Assembly: GCA_024689285.1 (NCBI GenBank)
Contig: JAILDR010000145.1
Location: forward strand, 1-19,588
DNA from: Bacteroidales bacterium
GTDB taxonomy: Bacteria; Bacteroidota; Bacteroidia; Bacteroidales; F082
Length of the DNA: 19,588 nt
Direction: 5' to 3'
Part shown: positions 1-7,500 of the stretch, one piece after another
Position numbering within the stretch: the first letter of the stretch is position 1
How the letters are laid out: the number at the start of each line of letters is the position of its first letter
Notes under the pieces: generated by a model
Seen by the model: the letters and a program-made list of their open reading frames with translations, nothing else
Databases searched by the model: none
Told to the model about the DNA's origin: nothing
Made by a program: the position numbers and the translations under genes

Positions 1-1
1 T

Positions 2-2251
2 GACGAAACCAACCAATCTGTTCCCTACGCCAATGTAGTGCAGTTGAGCCAAGACTCGACCTTTTTAGGCGGCTGTGTCACTGATGAAAATGGGGCTTTC
101 CAAATGGCAAAGGTACAAAACGCGGCCTTGCTGAAGGTGTCCTTCGTTGGCTACAAAGACAAATGGTTGCCTCTTTCGGGAACACAAACCAATTTGGGCA
201 CCATCCAGCTTGAACTTGATGCCGTCAGCCTCAAAGAAGTGACCGTCAGCGCAGGGCTGCCTGACGTATATTTTAAAGGTGACGCGCAAGTGACCACCGT
301 CGAGAACAGCATCCTTGCCGAGGTGGGTGCAGCCGACGATGTGTTGGGCAAGATTCCAGGGATTGTCAAGAACAACGACAAACTGACGGTGTTCGGCAAA
401 GGCGAACCTTTAGTTTTCATCAATGGGCGGCAAGTACGCGACCATAGTGAACTGGAGCAACTCAACGCCAAGGACATACAGCGCGTGGAACTGGTCACTA
501 ATCCGGGAGCGAAGTATGATGCCACAGTCGGGGCAGTAGTGCGCATTGTCACCAAGAAGAATCCCAACGAGGGCTTGGGCGTGGATGTGCGTTCATCAGT
601 TTATCAGTCGGCGGCCAACACCGACTTGCGCGACATCGTGAGCCTCAACTATCGTAAGAAAGGCTGGCAACTGTTGGCCACCGTCGATTATAGGGATGTG
701 ACGTATTTGCAGCATTCCAGCTTCATTCAGGAAAACAAGGTGGAAAACGACTGGATACAGCAATACACCGTAAAGGAGAACATGAGAGAAGCCCGCGTCA
801 ACAGCGTGTTTGAGGCCAACTATTCCTTCGGTAATGAAAACATCGTTGGCATACGTTACTGCCCGACTTTCTGGGCTTTGATGGACGATTCCATTCACAT
901 CAACAGTGTTGTCAAGATGGACGGTGCCTATTATGACCAGTTGGAAAGCCGTCAACAGTTGCGGTACGATTACGACATGGGGCATCGTGTCAATGCCTTC
1001 TATCTCGGTAAATTGGGAAACACTTCGATTGACTTCAATGCCGATTTCCTCAGCAACGGCCAAACCAACCATAGTAACGGTATTGAGCATAGCAGCGAAT
1101 GGGACGACCGCGTCATCCAATGGGAAAACCCCGTGAAAAACAGTTTTTTGGCTGGCAAACTGACCTTCAGCACACCTCTTTTCGGCGGTGAGATTTCGTA
1201 TGGCGGTCAGGCTTCGTTCACCTCTCGCCGTGACGATTACATCAGCCATTCCGAGTATGCCGAAACTTCGTTCACACAGATTAAGGACAGAAATCTTGCC
1301 GCCTTTGTGGAATACAGCCGCATGGTGCCTTTCAGCGAGACGGTCATCGGCTCGTTTGCCGTAGGCTGCCGCTATGAACACGCTGCCTACGATTATTACG
1401 AGCAAGACCAACCCATTGACGGCCAAAGCCGCAAGTTCGACCATGTTTTCCCCAGCGCCTCATTGTCGATGCAAATCGATAAAGTGCAACTCATGGCGAG
1501 TTATTCCGCGAAGACCAGTCGCCCGTCCTACCGCGACCTGCGAAACTCGGTGGAATACATCAACCGCTTCACATTGCAGACTGGAAACTCGCTGTTAGAG
1601 CCTTGGCTGATTCATGATTTCTCGCTCATGGCCTCGTGGAAGTTCATGCAGTTCTCCGCAGGTTTTCAGGATGCCCACAATGCCATCATTGAATGGGCCG
1701 AACCTATAGAAGGCTCGACGTATGTCTCGCTGCTGAAGCCTCGTAACTTCGACCGCATTCCGCAGATGTGGACGATGGTGTCGGTCGGTCCGACGATTGG
1801 CGTTTGGAACCCCAAACTGTCGGTTGGTTTCAGCAAACAATGGTTCTCAGTTGAAAGCCAGGACGAAATCGTTCATTTCGACAAGATAACGCCCTTTGGC
1901 TCTTTCACCAATATTTTCGTTTTGCCCAAGGATTGGACAATCAACGCCGACCTGTACTATTCGGGGAAAGGACATTCTGGGATTAGTTACCGTTTCAAGG
2001 ATGCTTGGGTGTGCAACCTCTCCGTCCAAAAAGCCTTCTTCGACAAGTCATTAACGGTGACTTTAGGCATTAGTGACCTGTTCAACCAAACGAGCTATTG
2101 TTACGAGAACTATTATTCGAGGCTACGCATTACCAAGAACGGCACTGACGATTCACGCGAAATCTACCTGACCGTGCGGTACCGTCTGAAGGCCAAGACC
2201 AGCAAGTACCGTGGAAGTTTGGCGGGAGAGGAAGAAAGACAAAGGCTGTGA
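2..2251 (+). CDS. TonB-dependent-receptor-like outer membrane beta-barrel protein, 5' end outside the window
   Basis: The reading frame is open from the first bases of the window, and the residues before the first possible GTG start (DETNQSVPYANVV) already belong to the domain, so the true start lies upstream. The fragment has three parts in order. Residues about 1-70 are a carboxypeptidase-D-regulatory-like beta sandwich (VPYANVV, then DSTFLGGCVTDENGAF). Residues about 105-190 are a plug-like domain (VLGKIPGIV, FINGRQV, IQRVELVTNPGAKYDA). The rest is a beta-barrel rich in alternating aromatic strands. The C-terminal KTSKYRGSLAGEEERQRL resembles the usual ending of the Bacteroidota outer-membrane beta-barrel family 3. 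The protein should sit in the outer membrane. Whether it transports anything, and what, cannot be read here. A lipoprotein gene follows after 31 bases, probably in the same transcript. Confidence 0.9.
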   Translation, partial: DETNQSVPYANVVQLSQDSTFLGGCVTDENGAFQMAKVQNAALLKVSFVGYKDKWLPLSGTQTNLGTIQLELDAVSLKEVTVSAGLPDVYFKGDAQVTTVENSILAEVGAADDVLGKIPGIVKNNDKLTVFGKGEPLVFINGRQVRDHSELEQLNAKDIQRVELVTNPGAKYDATVGAVVRIVTKKNPNEGLGVDVRSSVYQSAANTDLRDIVSLNYRKKGWQLLATVDYRDVTYLQHSSFIQENKVENDWIQQYTVKENMREARVNSVFEANYSFGNENIVGIRYCPTFWALMDDSIHINSVVKMDGAYYDQLESRQQLRYDYDMGHRVNAFYLGKLGNTSIDFNADFLSNGQTNHSNGIEHSSEWDDRVIQWENPVKNSFLAGKLTFSTPLFGGEISYGGQASFTSRRDDYISHSEYAETSFTQIKDRNLAAFVEYSRMVPFSETVIGSFAVGCRYEHAAYDYYEQDQPIDGQSRKFDHVFPSASLSMQIDKVQLMASYSAKTSRPSYRDLRNSVEYINRFTLQTGNSLLEPWLIHDFSLMASWKFMQFSAGFQDAHNAIIEWAEPIEGSTYVSLLKPRNFDRIPQMWTMVSVGPTIGVWNPKLSVGFSKQWFSVESQDEIVHFDKITPFGSFTNIFVLPKDWTINADLYYSGKGHSGISYRFKDAWVCNLSVQKAFFDKSLTVTLGISDLFNQTSYCYENYYSRLRITKNGTDDSREIYLTVRYRLKAKTSKYRGSLAGEEERQRL

Positions 2252-2282
2252 TTTATTACAAAAAAGTATAGGAGAAGTAACA

Positions 2283-2558
2283 ATGAGAAATTCTGTAAAT
2301 ATCGTCGTTTCCGCAATAGTAGTGATGGCTTTGGCCGTCTTACTATTGGCGGGATGCCAAGACAACTACAAGGGGTTGTCAGCAACTCCTTCGAAAAATG
2401 GAAAAGAACTACAACACCTTACTCCTATTCCATTGGGAAGTGTCAATATGACGACGGATAGTTCAAAGGGCGACACAATGACTGCTTATATCCAACGGAT
2501 AAAGATGGAGTGGTGGCAAGAATTACATGGAGAGTCTGGAGTGGAGTTGGATAAGTGA
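2283..2558 (+). CDS. small lipoprotein of unknown function
   Basis: The protein has 91 residues. The ATG at 2283 is chosen because an unusually good Shine-Dalgarno-like AGGAGAAG lies five bases upstream (2270-2277), and because starting here places a lipoprotein signal at the N-terminus: a basic MRNS start, a hydrophobic stretch, then the lipobox LAGC with the acceptor cysteine at residue 25. The mature part is only about 66 residues, hydrophilic, with no domain I recognise. It lies 31 bases after the outer-membrane barrel gene and 28 bases before the next short secreted protein. An accessory of the barrel protein is a reasonable guess but is not shown by the sequence. Confidence 0.7.
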   Translation: MRNSVNIVVSAIVVMALAVLLLAGCQDNYKGLSATPSKNGKELQHLTPIPLGSVNMTTDSSKGDTMTAYIQRIKMEWWQELHGESGVELDK

Positions 2559-2586
2559 TAAAAGCAAGAGAAACAAAACAATAACT

Positions 2587-2850
2587 ATGAAAGCAACAAG
2601 AATTTACACCCTGCTTGCGCTTCTGCTGATGGCGGGAGGGGTGACGATGCAAGCGCAGGAACTGAATGAAATTTTTTGGTCGCCCGATTCGTGGGTTTAC
2701 AGCATGATGTTTGAGGACGAACATACGTTTGTTGCGAATAGGACTATCGTTGACCAATACTCCAATGTTGCGGAAATTCAATTTGTCAGAATGACCGACG
2801 AAAGTGAGGAACTAGCTTCGCAACAATTGTTTTCAAGGGAACTTTTCTGA
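2587..2850 (+). CDS. short secreted protein, probably the N-terminal stub of a larger one
   Basis: From the ATG at 2587 the frame encodes 87 residues. A textbook signal peptide (MKATRIYTLLALLLMAGG, then VTMQAQ) with a likely cleavage after the AQ region comes first. About 62 mature residues follow, beginning ELNEIFWSPDSWVYSMMF and ending ELASQQLFSRELF before TGA. The mature part reads like the opening strands of a longer beta-rich exported protein. A cell-surface or periplasmic protein that stops here would be very small. No continuation in another frame is visible after 2850, and the next 1.2 kb has no intact gene, so truncation by deletion or insertion is more likely than a simple frameshift. 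It could instead be a genuine small secreted protein. Confidence 0.5.
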   Translation: MKATRIYTLLALLLMAGGVTMQAQELNEIFWSPDSWVYSMMFEDEHTFVANRTIVDQYSNVAEIQFVRMTDESEELASQQLFSRELF

Positions 2851-2894
2851 AACAACGTATAAATTATTGTAGCTCTTTGATTTACACACATCGT

Positions 2895-2941
2895 GTTGGT
2901 TCAATGAGCAAAGATACAAGATTTTGAGAGCAATTCACAAC
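2895..2941 (-). repeat. single 47-base sequence resembling a Bacteroidota type II-C CRISPR repeat
   Basis: Read on the minus strand the block begins GTTGTGAATTGCT, continues with CTCAAAATCT, contains TGTATCTTTG, and ends CATTGAACCAAC. From memory, the repeats of Bacteroides type II-C CRISPR arrays are also about 47 bases and share GTTGTGA, TTGCT, TCAAA, TATCTTTG and CATTG in this order. Only one copy is present, with no array and no cas gene in the window. On the plus strand the same block would read as an anti-repeat, followed by three hairpins (2942-3003), which is the layout of a tracrRNA. It could also be an orphan repeat or simply a strong promoter with chance similarity. Confidence 0.35.
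2909..2940 (-). promoter_or_regulatory. promoter-like sequence reading toward 2850
   Basis: On the minus strand TATCTTTG (2916 to 2909) is a perfect TAnnTTTG -7 box. TTGT (2940 to 2937) lies 20 bases upstream as a -33 element. Transcription would run antisense into the short secreted gene. The element is inside the CRISPR-repeat-like block, as expected for type II-C repeats that carry their own promoters. Confidence 0.45.
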
Positions 2942-3003
2942 CAAAATGACTATTTTGACTGATTTTATCCTCAAATCTGAGGCTTTTTGACCAGAATGGT
3001 CAA
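2942..3003 (+). terminator. three consecutive hairpins, the second followed by a T-run
   Basis: Hairpin 1 is CAAAAT-GACT-ATTTTG (2942-2957). Hairpin 2 is CCTCA-AATC-TGAGG (2969-2982) followed by C and five T, which fits an intrinsic terminator on the plus strand. Hairpin 3 is TTGACCA-GAA-TGGTCAA (2987-3003), a perfect seven-base-pair stem. Together they could be the 3' portion of a small RNA that starts in or before the repeat-like block at 2895-2941. Confidence 0.4.
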
Positions 3004-3306
3004 TAAGGATGATGTATATTGTGTTTATTTATTGCTTATAATCAGACAATTACAATGTTTTGGCGAAATCTGTGGTCAAGATAGTCATTAGTCATTAAGG
3101 TTTTTGGATTCACGCTTTTCGTGGTTTTGCTTACAATATACTAATATTCAATTATTTATATAGAAAAACACGTGTTTTGCCGCATCTGAAATCCATATTG
3201 ACTATTGACCTAATGACTATTGACAACGCAAGAGATAAATTTAACAATAATTTAACTAAAAATAAACCGTATTTTGAGGGCAAATTTAACATTTCTGCCA
3301 AATTTC

Positions 3307-3350
3307 CAACTCCGATGTAACTCCTACCTAACTCCTACTTAACTCCTACC
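3307..3350. repeat. four tandem 11-bp units
   Basis: Three units read TAACTCCTACC, TAACTCCTACT and TAACTCCTACC at 3318, 3329 and 3340. They are preceded by a diverged fourth, CAACTCCGATG, at 3307. The 11-base period is close to one DNA helical turn, so a protein could contact every unit on the same face. Confidence 0.7.
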
Positions 3351-3480
3351 CAAGGATAGGATGGGGTTTTAACAAATCGGTTTTAACCTCAGCCGCATCA
3401 GAAACCGATTTTGACCAACGGTGTCATTTGTGTCAGGTGTCATTATGGTCATTAAGGGTTTCTGATGCAAAAAAGACGGC

Positions 3481-3517
3481 ACTATATAAATAATAAATTA
3501 ATTTATTATTATATAGT
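3481..3517. repeat. 37-base AT-only palindrome with one bulged base
   Basis: The left arm 3481-3499 (ACTATATAAATAATAAATT) pairs with the right arm 3500-3517 (AATTTATTATTATATAGT) over 18 base pairs with a single unpaired A and no loop. All but the outermost C-G pair are A-T. It has no T-run outside the stem, so it does not look like an ordinary terminator. A protein-binding or recombination site is possible. Confidence 0.65.
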
Positions 3518-3649
3518 GACTCTTCTCGACAACTCCAACCTCTTAATGACACTTGACCTTAATGACACTCATGACACCCATATCTAACGGCAGAAAAAAT
3601 TTCAAAAAACCCGAAAAAACTTCCCCGAAAATTCGTAGAGCGCAATTTC

Positions 3650-3688
3650 GCGGTTGTAGTTTTGCAGCGTCGTTCGAATGACAACCGC
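3650..3688. repeat. inverted repeat GCGGTTGT / ACAACCGC
   Basis: GCGGTTGT (3650-3657) and ACAACCGC (3681-3688) form a perfect eight-base inverted repeat with a 23-base loop. A second small inverted repeat, TTTCGA / TCGAAA (3715-3720 and 3728-3733), follows. No function can be read from them. Confidence 0.5.
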
Positions 3689-3779
3689 TCTTTGACATCT
3701 TGACAACAACCCATTTTCGATGTGATATCGAAACAATGTGGCTCGCTGATTTTGGTTGCCACTTTGGTGTCAACTTTTT

Positions 3780-3926
3780 TCAGAGCAAGACACTCTGAAT
3801 GGCAGTTGACAAAAGACGTTTCATGGTTGCATCACTGCCCTCAAATGCGATACCCTTGGCAATATCATCACGCGAAGAAAGCGGGTGATAGTGCAGGTAC
3901 TGTTGTATTTCTCTGTAGGTATCCAT
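3780..3926 (-). pseudogene. N-terminal winged-helix fragment, probably of a Fic-family protein
   Basis: From the ATG at 3926 the frame gives 48 residues beginning MDTYREIQQYLHYHPLSSRD, followed by DIAKGIAFEGSDATMKRLLS and TAIQSVLL, then TGA. The pattern of a helix, LSSRDDIAKGI, then SDATMKRLL is a DNA-binding winged helix as found at the N-terminus of many Bacteroidales Fic (AMP-transferase) proteins. Those proteins continue for some 300 residues with the Fic core, which is absent here. The frame after the stop is open to about 3543 but does not look like protein. I read it as a decayed gene start. The assignment to Fic rather than another winged-helix family is from memory and moderate. A promoter-like box survives upstream. 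Confidence 0.45.
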
Positions 3927-3951
3927 CAGTTTTTCTGATCTTAAATCGGTG

Positions 3952-3959
3952 CAAAAATA
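3952..3959 (-). promoter_or_regulatory. -7 box of the broken winged-helix gene
   Basis: On the minus strand TATTTTTG matches TAnnTTTG, 25 bases before the ATG at 3926. ATTTTTGC occurs twice in tandem here. No clear -33 element is seen. Confidence 0.35.
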
Positions 3960-4057
3960 GCAAAAATGTTTCAATTATCGGCTCATCATGTATGCATAAA
4001 AAGCGCAAATCCAATGATTTTTGAGCCGAAACATTTCTGGATTGTCAAACAATGTGT

Positions 4058-4086
4058 CTTGGATTGCATAGTTTTTCCTACCTTTG
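4058..4086 (+). promoter_or_regulatory. promoter of the ABC-F gene
   Basis: TACCTTTG (4079-4086) matches the Bacteroidota -7 consensus TAnnTTTG. CTTG (4058-4061) lies 17 bases upstream as a weak -33 element with slightly short spacing. The start codon follows 20 bases after the box, giving a very short leader. Confidence 0.6.
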
Positions 4087-4106
4087 CAGCCCCAAAACGC
4101 TAAGCG

Positions 4107-6059
4107 ATGATTTCCATCCAGAACCTAAGTATGCACTTCACGGGTGAGGACCTCTTCACCGATATCTCCTTTTTGATTCGTGAGAAGGACCGCATCGGCT
4201 TGGTCGGAAAGAACGGCGCAGGCAAGACTACGTTGCTGAAACTCATCTGCGGCTTGGAACAGCCTTCAAAAGGCGATATTGTTATCCCCCAAGGTGTTAC
4301 CATCGGCTATCTGCCCCAAGAGAAGAACGTGAACAGCACGAAGACCGTGTTGGACGAGGCCCTTTCCGCTTTCGATGAATACCATCAGTTGGAGCGCGAT
4401 GCGGAACGCTTGCAACAGGAATTGGCCGACCGTACCGATTACGAAAGTGCTCAATATGAGAAGCTGATTGTTAAGCTGAACAATCTGAACGACCGCTTGG
4501 CTTTGCTCGGGGGCAATAGCATCGAAGGCGAGGCGGAGCGGATTCTGGTGGGCTTGGGCTTCAGTCATGAGGATATGCTGCGCCCCATGCGCGAGTTCAG
4601 CAACGGCTGGCAGATGCGCGTGGAATTGGCCAAGATTCTGCTGAAGAAACCGAATCTTTTACTGCTTGACGAGCCGACCAACCATCTTGATATCGAATCC
4701 ATCCAGTGGCTGGAAGGTTTCTTGAAGGCCTACTATGGCGCCATACTGATGGTGTCGCACGACCGTGCTTTCCTTGATAACATCACCATCCGCACAGTGG
4801 AAATCTCGAACGGCAAGATTTACGACTACAAGGTGCCGTATTCTGATTATGTCGGTCTGCGTGAGGAGCGTGTCGACATGCAACGTTCGGCCTACGAGAA
4901 CCAGCAGCGCGAAATCAAGAACATCGAGGCCTTCATCGAGCGTTTCCGCTATAAGGCCACCAAGGCCAAGCAGGTGCAAAGCCGCGTGAAGTTGCTTGAG
5001 AAGATGGATGAGATTGTGATTGACGACATCGACAGCACCTCCATCCACTTTAAGTTTCCCCCTGCGCCGCATTCGGGCAAAGTGACGTTGGAATTGAACC
5101 ACGTTGGCAAGTCGTATGGCGACAATGTGATTCTCAACGACATCAACTTGTTAATTCCAAGAGGAGAGAAGATTGCTTTTGTTGGGCGAAACGGCGAGGG
5201 GAAGTCCACCTTGTCGAAAATCATCTGCGGTGTCCTCGACCATGAAGGTGAGGTGAAACTCGGCCATGAGGTCAAGATCGGGTATTATGCCCAGAACCAA
5301 CAGGACATGCTCGACATGAATAAGACGGTCTTTGAGACGTTGGACGATGTCGCCGTGGGTGATATGCGGCTGAAGGTGAAGGCTTTGTTGGGCTCTTTCC
5401 TGTTCCGTGGTGAAGACATCGACAAGAAGGTGAAAGTGCTTTCGGGCGGCGAAAAGGCGCGTCTTTCTTTGGCTAAGATGTTGCTTTTCCCGACCAACCT
5501 TTTGGTCCTTGACGAGCCGACCAACCACCTTGACATGCTCTCGAAGGACATCTTGAAAAACGCGCTGATTCAATATGATGGCACCTTGATTGTCGTCTCC
5601 CACGACCGCGACTTTTTGCAAGGGCTGACCAACAAAGTATACGAGTTCCGCAAGCCCAACATCAAGGAGTACATTGGCGATATCTATGACTTTTTGGAAC
5701 AGAAGAACCTGATGCATCTCAAGGAGTTGGAGGTTGCTGCCAAGCAGACCAAGGTGCAGAATGCCGTGCCGCAATCGCAAAACAAACAGAACTACGAACG
5801 CAAGAAGCAGATTGACGCCAAGTTGCGCAAGGTCGACAAGGAAATCCAGCGTTTGGAGGATGCCATCGGCAAGATGGAATCGGAGTTGGCTGAGCAGGAC
5901 GCGATTATGGCCAACCCTGAGCAGCATCCCGACATCAAGGTCGACAATGACTGGTATTGGGCTTACGGCAAGAAGAAAGAGGAATTGCAAGCCTTGTTGG
6001 ACGACTGGGAGCTGAAACAGATGGAACGGGAAGAAGTGATGGCCGAATACGACAAATGA
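4107..6059 (+). CDS. ABC-F family ATPase (ribosome-associated, no membrane domain)
   Basis: The 650-residue protein holds two ABC cassettes in one chain and no membrane segment, which defines the ABC-F class. Cassette 1 has Walker A GKNGAGKT (34-41), signature FSNGWQMR (from 164), Walker B LLLLDEPTNHLD (Asp188-Glu189) and switch His in MVSHDRAFL. Cassette 2 has Walker A GRNGEGKST (from 360), signature LSGGEKAR (445) and Walker B DEPTNHLD (469). The linker between them (LRE through KLLEKMDE) is the charged helical segment that reaches into the ribosome in this family. The C-terminus (about 570-650) is a coiled coil, as in Uup/YdiF-like members. ABC-F proteins act on the ribosomal E site and adjust translation. 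A few give antibiotic resistance, but nothing here points to that. Its stop is one base from the stop of the convergent DUF389 gene. Confidence 0.93.
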   Translation: MISIQNLSMHFTGEDLFTDISFLIREKDRIGLVGKNGAGKTTLLKLICGLEQPSKGDIVIPQGVTIGYLPQEKNVNSTKTVLDEALSAFDEYHQLERDAERLQQELADRTDYESAQYEKLIVKLNNLNDRLALLGGNSIEGEAERILVGLGFSHEDMLRPMREFSNGWQMRVELAKILLKKPNLLLLDEPTNHLDIESIQWLEGFLKAYYGAILMVSHDRAFLDNITIRTVEISNGKIYDYKVPYSDYVGLREERVDMQRSAYENQQREIKNIEAFIERFRYKATKAKQVQSRVKLLEKMDEIVIDDIDSTSIHFKFPPAPHSGKVTLELNHVGKSYGDNVILNDINLLIPRGEKIAFVGRNGEGKSTLSKIICGVLDHEGEVKLGHEVKIGYYAQNQQDMLDMNKTVFETLDDVAVGDMRLKVKALLGSFLFRGEDIDKKVKVLSGGEKARLSLAKMLLFPTNLLVLDEPTNHLDMLSKDILKNALIQYDGTLIVVSHDRDFLQGLTNKVYEFRKPNIKEYIGDIYDFLEQKNLMHLKELEVAAKQTKVQNAVPQSQNKQNYERKKQIDAKLRKVDKEIQRLEDAIGKMESELAEQDAIMANPEQHPDIKVDNDWYWAYGKKKEELQALLDDWELKQMEREEVMAEYDK

Positions 6060-6060
6060 C

Positions 6061-7437
6061 TCACTTTATTGAGTCGTTTCTTGGAACCTCGGTGTCATTC
6101 ATCAGTAGCACGTTCTCGTTGTTAAGACGGACCTTTAGCCAGCGGGTGATGCGGTCTTTCAGTTCGGCATCAAGTGGCTCGGTGGTGGTGATGACGGCAA
6201 TAATATGTTCGGTGGAGGATTGAGAGTCCGCTTCGATGGCGCAACCTTGGGTCAGGCTTAGACTTCTGATGGCAGGATATTGGGCAAACAACTCTTTCGA
6301 CACGGTTTCAACGGGCAGCTCCTTCGCTTTATAGTCGGACAGCAATCGGCCAAGTTCCATGATACTGTCGTTCAGTCGCTTGATTTGCAGGTCGCTATGC
6401 TCATAAATGCTTCTGATGATTTCAGTTTCTGAGAGGTTGTCGGGCATGGTTGTGGCATCTTCGTGGAAGATGATTTGGTCGCGATGGATGCCGTATGCCT
6501 CAGCACTCTGGTATATTTGTTGCTTGGCTTCGGGAGTTAAGCTCTCTCCTGCAAGGAATAGTTCCAAAGTTGCCGACTTGCGTGAGTAAGTGGCCTTATA
6601 GTCATAAATGAAACATTTGCCAATACTTTTGTTTTCCGACACCAGATAATCTGAATGAGTCATGAAATTGTTCTCTTTCACGATATTGATAGCGGAAATG
6701 ATGCTTGGCGCGATGACAATGATTAAGATGACATAGACCCATTTTCTGGACAGATGGCTGCGGGTTCCGTCGGTCGATTGCACTATGGGGAACCGGAAGA
6801 ATTTCACAGCCAAGAAAGTGGCTAATGAGATGAAGATGCTGTTGATAAGGAATAGGTATAATGCGCCTACGATATAGTGCCAATTCCAGATGGATAAGCC
6901 ATAGCCCACGGTGCAGAGCGGAGGCATCAGGGCTGTGGCGATGGCGACACCTGAGATAACCGTTCCTTTGTCCTTGCGTGAGATTTCGATGATGCCTGCC
7001 AAACCACCAAAGAGGGCGATGAGTACATCGTAGACGGAAGGCCGGGTGCGGGCCAATAGTTCTGAAGGGTTGGCCAGACTCAGGGGACTGAGCAGAAAAA
7101 ACAATGAAGAGGCAATGATGCTGATGCCAACCATCACGCAGTAGTTCTTGAGAGAGTCTTTTACCAATTTGTTGTCTTCTGTACCTACACCTAAGCCGAA
7201 GCCCAGGATGGGACCCATCACGGGCGAAACCAACATAGCACCGATGATGACGGGGATGGAATTGACATTTAGGCCGACTGAGGCGATGATGATGGCGCAG
7301 GCCAGGATGAACACGTTGGTGCCTCGGAAGGCGATGTTCTTGCGGATGGAAGTGGTGGCGTTATCGTAGTCAAGTTCTCCTGAAAAGCTAATGAGCGATT
7401 TAAGATATTGCAAGGCCTTATGAAAGAAGTTGTTCAT
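6061..7437 (-). CDS. DUF389 (TIGR00341-type) integral membrane protein
   Basis: The ATG at 7437 gives 458 residues. A longer TTG start at 7497 adds 20 unlikely residues. After a short cytoplasmic helix come about six membrane segments with the family's conserved stretches: VIIGAMLVSPVMGPILGFG, then ELLARTRPS, GGLAGIIEISRKDKGTVISG and VAIATALMPPLCTVGYGLS. The final membrane segment is WVYVILIIVIAPSIISAINI. The last 200 residues are soluble, with two ferredoxin-like alpha/beta stretches (TLELFLAGESLTPEAKQQI; HIIAVITTTEPLDAELKDRI). The biochemical function of the family is not established. It lies 63 bases downstream of trkH in the same direction and is probably co-transcribed, which hints at ion or membrane homeostasis. 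That link is inference. Confidence 0.88.
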   Translation of the reverse strand: MNNFFHKALQYLKSLISFSGELDYDNATTSIRKNIAFRGTNVFILACAIIIASVGLNVNSIPVIIGAMLVSPVMGPILGFGLGVGTEDNKLVKDSLKNYCVMVGISIIASSLFFLLSPLSLANPSELLARTRPSVYDVLIALFGGLAGIIEISRKDKGTVISGVAIATALMPPLCTVGYGLSIWNWHYIVGALYLFLINSIFISLATFLAVKFFRFPIVQSTDGTRSHLSRKWVYVILIIVIAPSIISAINIVKENNFMTHSDYLVSENKSIGKCFIYDYKATYSRKSATLELFLAGESLTPEAKQQIYQSAEAYGIHRDQIIFHEDATTMPDNLSETEIIRSIYEHSDLQIKRLNDSIMELGRLLSDYKAKELPVETVSKELFAQYPAIRSLSLTQGCAIEADSQSSTEHIIAVITTTEPLDAELKDRITRWLKVRLNNENVLLMNDTEVPRNDSIK

Positions 7438-7500
7438 TGTTTTGCGTTTGATGTTGAAAATTTTTGCAAAGAACAATAAAAAAGTTGAAATTCGCAAGGT

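Larger units (their letters stand above)
3004..3779. other. gene-free stretch with recurrent GTCATTA/TGACTATTGAC motifs
   Basis: No convincing reading frame lies here on either strand. The stretch has repeated short motifs. GTCATTAGTCATTAAGG occurs near 3084. TTGACTATTGAC and ATGACTATTGACAA occur around 3199-3228. GGTCATTAAGGGTTTCTGAT occurs near 3450 and resembles the first copy. Inverted versions (TTAATGACAC) occur twice between 3540 and 3570. The 11-bp tandem repeat, the AT palindrome and an inverted repeat listed separately also fall inside it. The pattern suggests decayed or regulatory accessory DNA. I cannot name its source. Confidence 0.5.

Noticed and set aside
596..1444. 282-residue minus-strand frame within the outer-membrane barrel gene
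   Set aside because: It is antisense to an established beta-barrel protein and its translation has no recognisable motifs.
2895..2941. A full CRISPR array
   Set aside because: Only one repeat-like copy exists and no second copy at 70-80 base spacing was found on either side.
3543..3773. Minus-strand frames following the Fic-like fragment
   Set aside because: The translations in both frames have no domain pattern and run through inverted repeats, so they were not called as the remainder of the gene.
2851..4106. tRNA or rRNA genes in the gene-free region
   Set aside because: No cloverleaf with TTCRA loop and CCA-like end was seen on either strand; the hairpins present are simple stems.
5151..5990. 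279-residue minus-strand frame opposite the ABC-F gene
   Set aside because: It covers ABC-F cassette 2, whose motifs are clear. The antisense translation is leucine- and valine-rich low-complexity sequence typical of a shadow frame.
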